From contig DCDF01000241.1 in the NCBI GenBank assembly GCA_002316295.1, forward strand, positions 1 to 18,318: a stretch of DNA of 18,318 nucleotides, written 5' to 3'. Positions 15,228-18,318 of this stretch are shown in pieces. The first letter of the stretch is position 1, and each line of letters opens with the position of its first letter. Below the pieces are notes generated by a model, which did not search any database, was not told the DNA's origin, and was given only the letters and a program-made list of their open reading frames with translations. Position numbers and translations under genes: made by a program. The DNA comes from Syntrophaceae bacterium UBA1062. Its GTDB lineage: Bacteria > Desulfobacterota > Desulfomonilia > UBA1062.

Positions 15228-15581
15228 ATGGATACCCAATACCTACCAAACCCTGCTGACCGCGAAGAAAGGATAAACAGGATCAGAGACCTCCTGCCGG
15301 ACAGCGAGCGGGTGGTTGAGGAGCTTGCGGATTTTTTCAAACTCTTCGGGGATTCTACCCGCATCAAGATCCTGCTCGCTCTGGGCGCGTCGGAGTTCTG
15401 CGTGGGTGATCTTGCGGAGCTCCTGCGGATGAGGCATTCCGCGGTTTCGCACCAGCTCAGGACCCTGAACCGTTCGCGCCTCGTCAAATCGCGCAAGTGG
15501 GGCAAAAACGTGTATTATTCCCTGAACGACAGGCACATCAAGAATGTGCTCATGCAGGGGTTCGAACACATACGGGGATGA
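15228..15581 (+). CDS. ArsR/SmtB-family transcriptional regulator
   Basis: This 117-residue winged-helix repressor is of the metal-sensing ArsR/SmtB family. The helix-turn-helix is about 60-82 (GDLAELLRMRHSAVSHQLRTL), followed by the wing VKSRKWGKNVYYSL. A Zn-type alpha5 site is partly present: D101, H103 and H114 match the first three of the four SmtB/CzrA ligands, but the fourth position is the C-terminal Gly117. C58 (EFCVGDL) lies at the alpha3 position, where cadmium/lead sensors have a CxC. A zinc-like or altered sensor is therefore plausible. I chose the ATG at 15228 because the family begins near there and the promoter lies directly in front. The frame is open upstream, but those codons would lie before the promoter. 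Targets may be DUF554, itself or the next gene. Confidence 0.85.
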   Translation: MDTQYLPNPADREERINRIRDLLPDSERVVEELADFFKLFGDSTRIKILLALGASEFCVGDLAELLRMRHSAVSHQLRTLNRSRLVKSRKWGKNVYYSLNDRHIKNVLMQGFEHIRG

Positions 15582-15631
15582 CAGGCCCCCTGCCCCCGTC
15601 CGCCCCTTGTGCCGGGAATATGTCTCCAGTT

Positions 15632-15654
15632 CCTTTCCGATAAAAGGGTATTTT
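15632..15654 (+). terminator. Weak terminator-like hairpin after the ArsR gene
   Basis: CCTTT (15632-15636) and AAAGG (15643-15647) form a short AU-rich stem followed by a T-rich stretch (GTATTTTC). The stem is weak, so read-through is likely. Confidence 0.25.
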
Positions 15655-15668
15655 CTCCTGGTCGACGG

Positions 15669-15709
15669 TTTTCAGGTTCCTGAAAAGATACTTGATATTT
15701 CCCTATAGT
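15669..15709 (+). promoter_or_regulatory. Dyad operator and candidate promoter of the GGDEF gene
   Basis: TTTTCAGGTTCCTGAAAA (15669-15686) is a perfect 8-2-8 dyad. It overlaps CTGAAA (15680-15685), a possible -35, and TATAGT (15704-15709) follows as a good -10 after 18 bp. A protein bound to the dyad would block the promoter. The ArsR-type regulator encoded just upstream is one candidate binder, but the half-sites run TTCA..TGAA, opposite to the usual SmtB-type TGAA..TTCA. Confidence 0.5.
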
Positions 15710-15758
15710 GTACCGATATGGATTTACCAGCATACGACTGGGCAGGTAATAGCCATTC

Positions 15759-16889
15759 ATGATTAATGTAATACCATATGACGATCCAGACCAGGCCTTG
15801 AGAATACGCCGCTTCTTCATGGCGCTCGCGTCTTACGTCATGTGGATGTTCATCATTTTCTACTGCTATTATCAGGGCTGGTTCCGCATTTCACTGGCCG
15901 GAACCATTCTGATCTTTGCAATGATCCTTCTCATGAATCTCTGCATTTACCTCGTCTTCCGTACCGGGCTGAACAAAAAGTTCAAGGATCCGAGCCTCAC
16001 GATGCTCCAGATGATCCTGGCAACATTCTGGTCGATGGTCGTGGCGTATTATACTGACGAGGTTCGAGGAATCCTCCTTCTGCTTTACCTGGTGGTTTTC
16101 ATTTTCGGCGTGTTCAGGCTCAGGCTCCGTCATTTCCTTATTCTTTCGCTCTATGCACTCACCGGATACGGATATGTGATCATGCTGCTGCTCGCGAACC
16201 ATCCGGACAAGATAAATTTCCAGGCCGAAGCCTTGTACTGGGTCGTGCTCGCCACCGTCCTTTCCTGGTTCGCCGCCATCGGAAGCTATATCAACCACAT
16301 CCGGAAAAAGCTGGCCGTTGCCAATATCGAGCTGAGCCGCGCGAACGAGAGGATCGAGCAGTACGCCATACACGACGAGCTCACCGGTGTCTACAACCGG
16401 CGGCAGCTGCTCAGGATCATCCATCGGGAAAAATCGCTGGCGGACCGGGGTGAGCAATCGTTCTCCCTGTGCATCTTCGACCTGGACGATTTCAAGCGGG
16501 TCAATGACACTTACGGGCATCTGGCCGGGGACATGGTGCTCAGAAACCTCATCCGGACGATCAGGGAGAATGTCCGCGAGCAGGATTATGTCGCCCGCTA
16601 CGGCGGGGAAGAATTCGTGGTGATCCTTGCGTACCCTGATCTCAAGGAAGCCCTTGTCTGTGCCGAGCGCATCAAGGATCTCGCAGCGGAGTTGAGCTAC
16701 CCCGGACTCCCTGAAGACTTCCGGATCACTATCTCCATGGGGATCACCCGATACGTGCCTGTCGAGTCCATCGACGCCCTCATCTCGCGTGCCGACACCG
16801 CTCTCTACCAGGCCAAGACCAGCGGCAAGAACAAGATTGTCGTGATGGAGTCCAGCAGCTCCAGGTCGAGTGCACTGCAGGCCTTATAG
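15759..16889 (+). CDS. Membrane-bound diguanylate cyclase (GGDEF)
   Basis: The enzyme makes cyclic di-GMP from two GTP. The 376-residue protein has an N-terminal block of about six membrane helices (near 20-38, 46-66, 84-98, 104-118, 125-145, 158-178), a coiled-coil linker (about 181-203) and a GGDEF domain (about 204-365). The active-site loop is GGEEF (282-286), and the RxxD inhibitory site (R273-D276) sits five residues before it, so the cyclase should be active and product-inhibited. DELTGVYNRR and the metal-site segment FDLDDFKRVNDTYGH are present. No EAL domain is seen. The ATG at 15759 has a distant AGGT about 11 bases upstream. The stop overlaps the convergent HAD gene by 6 bp. The sensed signal is unknown. 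Confidence 0.93.
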   Translation: MINVIPYDDPDQALRIRRFFMALASYVMWMFIIFYCYYQGWFRISLAGTILIFAMILLMNLCIYLVFRTGLNKKFKDPSLTMLQMILATFWSMVVAYYTDEVRGILLLLYLVVFIFGVFRLRLRHFLILSLYALTGYGYVIMLLLANHPDKINFQAEALYWVVLATVLSWFAAIGSYINHIRKKLAVANIELSRANERIEQYAIHDELTGVYNRRQLLRIIHREKSLADRGEQSFSLCIFDLDDFKRVNDTYGHLAGDMVLRNLIRTIRENVREQDYVARYGGEEFVVILAYPDLKEALVCAERIKDLAAELSYPGLPEDFRITISMGITRYVPVESIDALISRADTALYQAKTSGKNKIVVMESSSSRSSALQAL

Positions 16890-17537
16890 GTATTTCAGGA
16901 GATCTCCGGGCGCATCGAGGATCACGCAAGCACCGCTCAAGATGAGTTTTTCCGGTGCCTGATATCCCCATGAAACCCCTAAGGGCGTCATCCCAGCTCT
17001 TTTTCCCGTTTCCATATCGATATCCGAGTCTCCCACGAATATCATTTCTTCAGGGGTGAGACGCATGTCTTGCGCAATCTCCAAGGCGGCGCGCGGATCG
17101 GGCTTCCTGGGCTGTCCGGCAGCCAGTCCCCTCACCTGAAAGAAGCTCGAGCCTCCCAGAAGAGACCTCACCATCAGCTTGGTGAACGAGTCGAGCTTGT
17201 TCGACAACACGGCACACAATATCTTCCTGCAGGCAAGACCGGCGAGCATTTCCACAACGCCGGGGAAAGGTCGCGAGGTCGCCGCCCATCTCATGCCGTA
17301 CTCTTCCCTCATGGCGGCAACGACCGACGAGACCGTACCGTCGTCGCGTCTCTCCCGGGGCACCGCACGTCTGGCCAGAACATCTATGCCGCCGCCGACC
17401 ATCAGCCGGTAGTCGTCACTGTCATGCAGAGGGAACCCATGGCGGGAAAGCGCGGCGTTCATCGAATCGGCAATGTCGGTGAGCGTATCGAGCAGTGTGC
17501 CGTCGAGATCGAAGATAACCCCCTTTTTCCCCTTCAT
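16884..17537 (-). CDS. HAD-superfamily phosphatase, phosphoglycolate phosphatase-like
   Basis: A 217-residue HAD subfamily IA hydrolase. Motif I is FDLDGTLLDT (D10 nucleophile, D12), motif II VLSNK (S112), motif III RKPDP (K145), and motif IV VGDSDIDMETGKRAG (D170, D174). The alpha-helical cap lies between motifs I and II. Gph-type enzymes remove 2-phosphoglycolate, and this protein has the matching GVSWGY segment near the end, but the HAD substrate cannot be settled from sequence. The ATG has GGAG about 9 bases upstream. It is transcribed toward the GGDEF gene, and the two coding regions overlap by 6 bp at their ends. Confidence 0.9.
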   Translation of the reverse strand: MKGKKGVIFDLDGTLLDTLTDIADSMNAALSRHGFPLHDSDDYRLMVGGGIDVLARRAVPRERRDDGTVSSVVAAMREEYGMRWAATSRPFPGVVEMLAGLACRKILCAVLSNKLDSFTKLMVRSLLGGSSFFQVRGLAAGQPRKPDPRAALEIAQDMRLTPEEMIFVGDSDIDMETGKRAGMTPLGVSWGYQAPEKLILSGACVILDAPGDLLKYL

Positions 17538-17773
17538 GCGTCTCCGCTCCTTCGTCTCATTTCGCGGTCGTGTTCTTCCGGCGATCGTTCACTGATACCA
17601 CAGATCCGGCGAAAAAGGGCAGCCTGTTTTCATCGGCCCGGGGCATATGCCGATCGGTATAGGGGTTTCCAATCGGCGGGCAAACCCGTCTCCATGAATC
17701 GTCAGGATTGTCGGCTGAGCGGACGCATCCTCGGGCCGCGGGATCATCGGGCAGGGCGGTACGTGTGCGAGGT

Positions 17774-17788
17774 GCCCGGTCACCGGGC
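17774..17788 (-). terminator. Stem-loop after the acyl-CoA synthetase gene
   Basis: GCCCGGT-C-ACCGGGC is a perfect 7-1-7 dyad about 33 bp downstream of the acyl-CoA synthetase stop. It can fold as a 6-bp GC stem with a 3-base loop. No U-tract follows, so it may be a processing or pause hairpin instead of an intrinsic terminator. Confidence 0.35.
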
Positions 17789-17820
17789 GATGGCGATCCG
17801 TCCGAGTGCCAAGTGTAACC

Positions 17821-18318
17821 TCAGGCGAATTTTCGATACCGCGCCATGGCCAGCACCATCTGAATCGCACCCTCGATGGTGTGCGCGACCGGCACTCCGT
17901 TGATCTCAAACCCCTCGATGAGCATCCGGTATTTTTCGAGCCTCGGCAGATAGGCGATCATGGGTTTGCCTGCCTGCCGGCTGACGATGCTCAGCCGGGC
18001 CCCCAGGTCCGAGGAGAGACCGGGCGCATAGGGAAGGAGAAGCATGACGAGGCATTCGACCTCCTCGAACGACCCGATCACCCGCGCCGCCTCGACATAA
18101 TCGTCGTCAGTCGAGCTGCCCGTGAGATCCACCGGATTGGTGCACGTCGCAATCGAAGAGATGGCGGGCTTCAGCCGCTTGCGGATCATATCCTGCTCGA
18201 TCCGTGAAAACGTCGGCACCGTGAGGCCGTACTGGAAGCAGAGATCGGTTGCGAGCGCGCCGTGTCCGCCGCTTAAGGTTATGATGCTCACGTTTCCGTG
18301 TATCGGGGTCTGATACGC
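17821..18318 (-). CDS. NDP-forming acyl-CoA synthetase (acetate-CoA ligase type), C-terminal part
   Basis: The gene enters from beyond the right edge, and 165 codons plus the stop are visible. The sequence matches the succinyl-CoA-synthetase-like flavodoxin domain of ADP-forming acyl-CoA synthetases: GNVSIITLSGGHGALATDLC near the window edge, then CTNPVDLTGSS, VECLVMLLLPYAPG, and GKPMIAYLP. These enzymes interconvert acyl-CoA plus ADP and phosphate with acid plus ATP, a route common in fermentative and syntrophic bacteria. The apparent GTG start near 18291 is only an internal codon, since the frame continues to the edge with domain-like sequence. The protein ends after this domain, so an ATP-grasp part must be upstream or in a separate gene. 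Confidence 0.82.
   Translation of the reverse strand, partial: AYQTPIHGNVSIITLSGGHGALATDLCFQYGLTVPTFSRIEQDMIRKRLKPAISSIATCTNPVDLTGSSTDDDYVEAARVIGSFEEVECLVMLLLPYAPGLSSDLGARLSIVSRQAGKPMIAYLPRLEKYRMLIEGFEINGVPVAHTIEGAIQMVLAMARYRKFA

Noticed and set aside
17649..17677. GCCGAT/ATCGGC inverted repeat between the HAD and acyl-CoA synthetase genes
   Set aside because: Only 6 bp with a 17-base spacer; expected by chance in GC-rich DNA, with no gene-related position.

Overview
The window is a GC-rich bacterial chromosome segment of dense housekeeping genes. Its content fits a Desulfobacterota/Deltaproteobacteria-type genome: a short EF-Ts, a short Mrp/ApbC ATPase, a NDP-forming acyl-CoA synthetase, a DUF89 phosphatase and a very large GH13 protein. 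This assignment is inference from gene content. No rRNA, tRNA, CRISPR array, transposase or phage gene is visible.

Layout. (1) 1-2160, plus strand: the 3' part of guaA, then a PurF-like amidophosphoribosyltransferase homologue that lacks the catalytic N-terminal cysteine. (2) 2161-2500: non-coding, with a palindromic repeat element. (3) 2501-5938, minus: a 1145-residue GH13 protein with its own sigma70-like promoter. (4) 5939-6389: that promoter plus a second, related palindromic element. (5) 6390-8101, minus: mrp/apbC followed 8 bp later by a DUF89 phosphatase gene. (6) 8279-13267, minus: rpsB-tsf-pyrH-frr, the classic translation/UMP-kinase cluster, then a gene that appears to encode two ribbon-helix-helix motifs in tandem, then a HEAT-repeat membrane protein starting 2 bp after it. 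(7) 13445-15036, minus: an isochorismatase-fold hydrolase and a DUF554 membrane protein, separated by a 359-bp gap with a terminator. (8) 15037-15227: a divergent promoter region around a large GC-rich inverted repeat. (9) 15228-16889, plus: an ArsR/SmtB-type regulator that is probably leaderless, and a membrane diguanylate cyclase with a perfect dyad over its promoter. (10) 16884-18318, minus: a HAD phosphatase whose 3' end overlaps the cyclase gene by 6 bp, and the 3' end of an acyl-CoA synthetase gene.

How they fit together. guaA and the PurF homologue suggest a purine-linked transcription unit. rpsB-tsf-pyrH-frr makes S2, EF-Ts, UMP kinase and ribosome recycling factor. The two genes after frr are not the usual uppS-cdsA-dxr set. 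The most unusual items are the PurF homologue without a glutaminase nucleophile but with all four expected Fe-S cysteines, the tandem RHH plus HEAT-membrane pair, and the ArsR/c-di-GMP block with its dyads.
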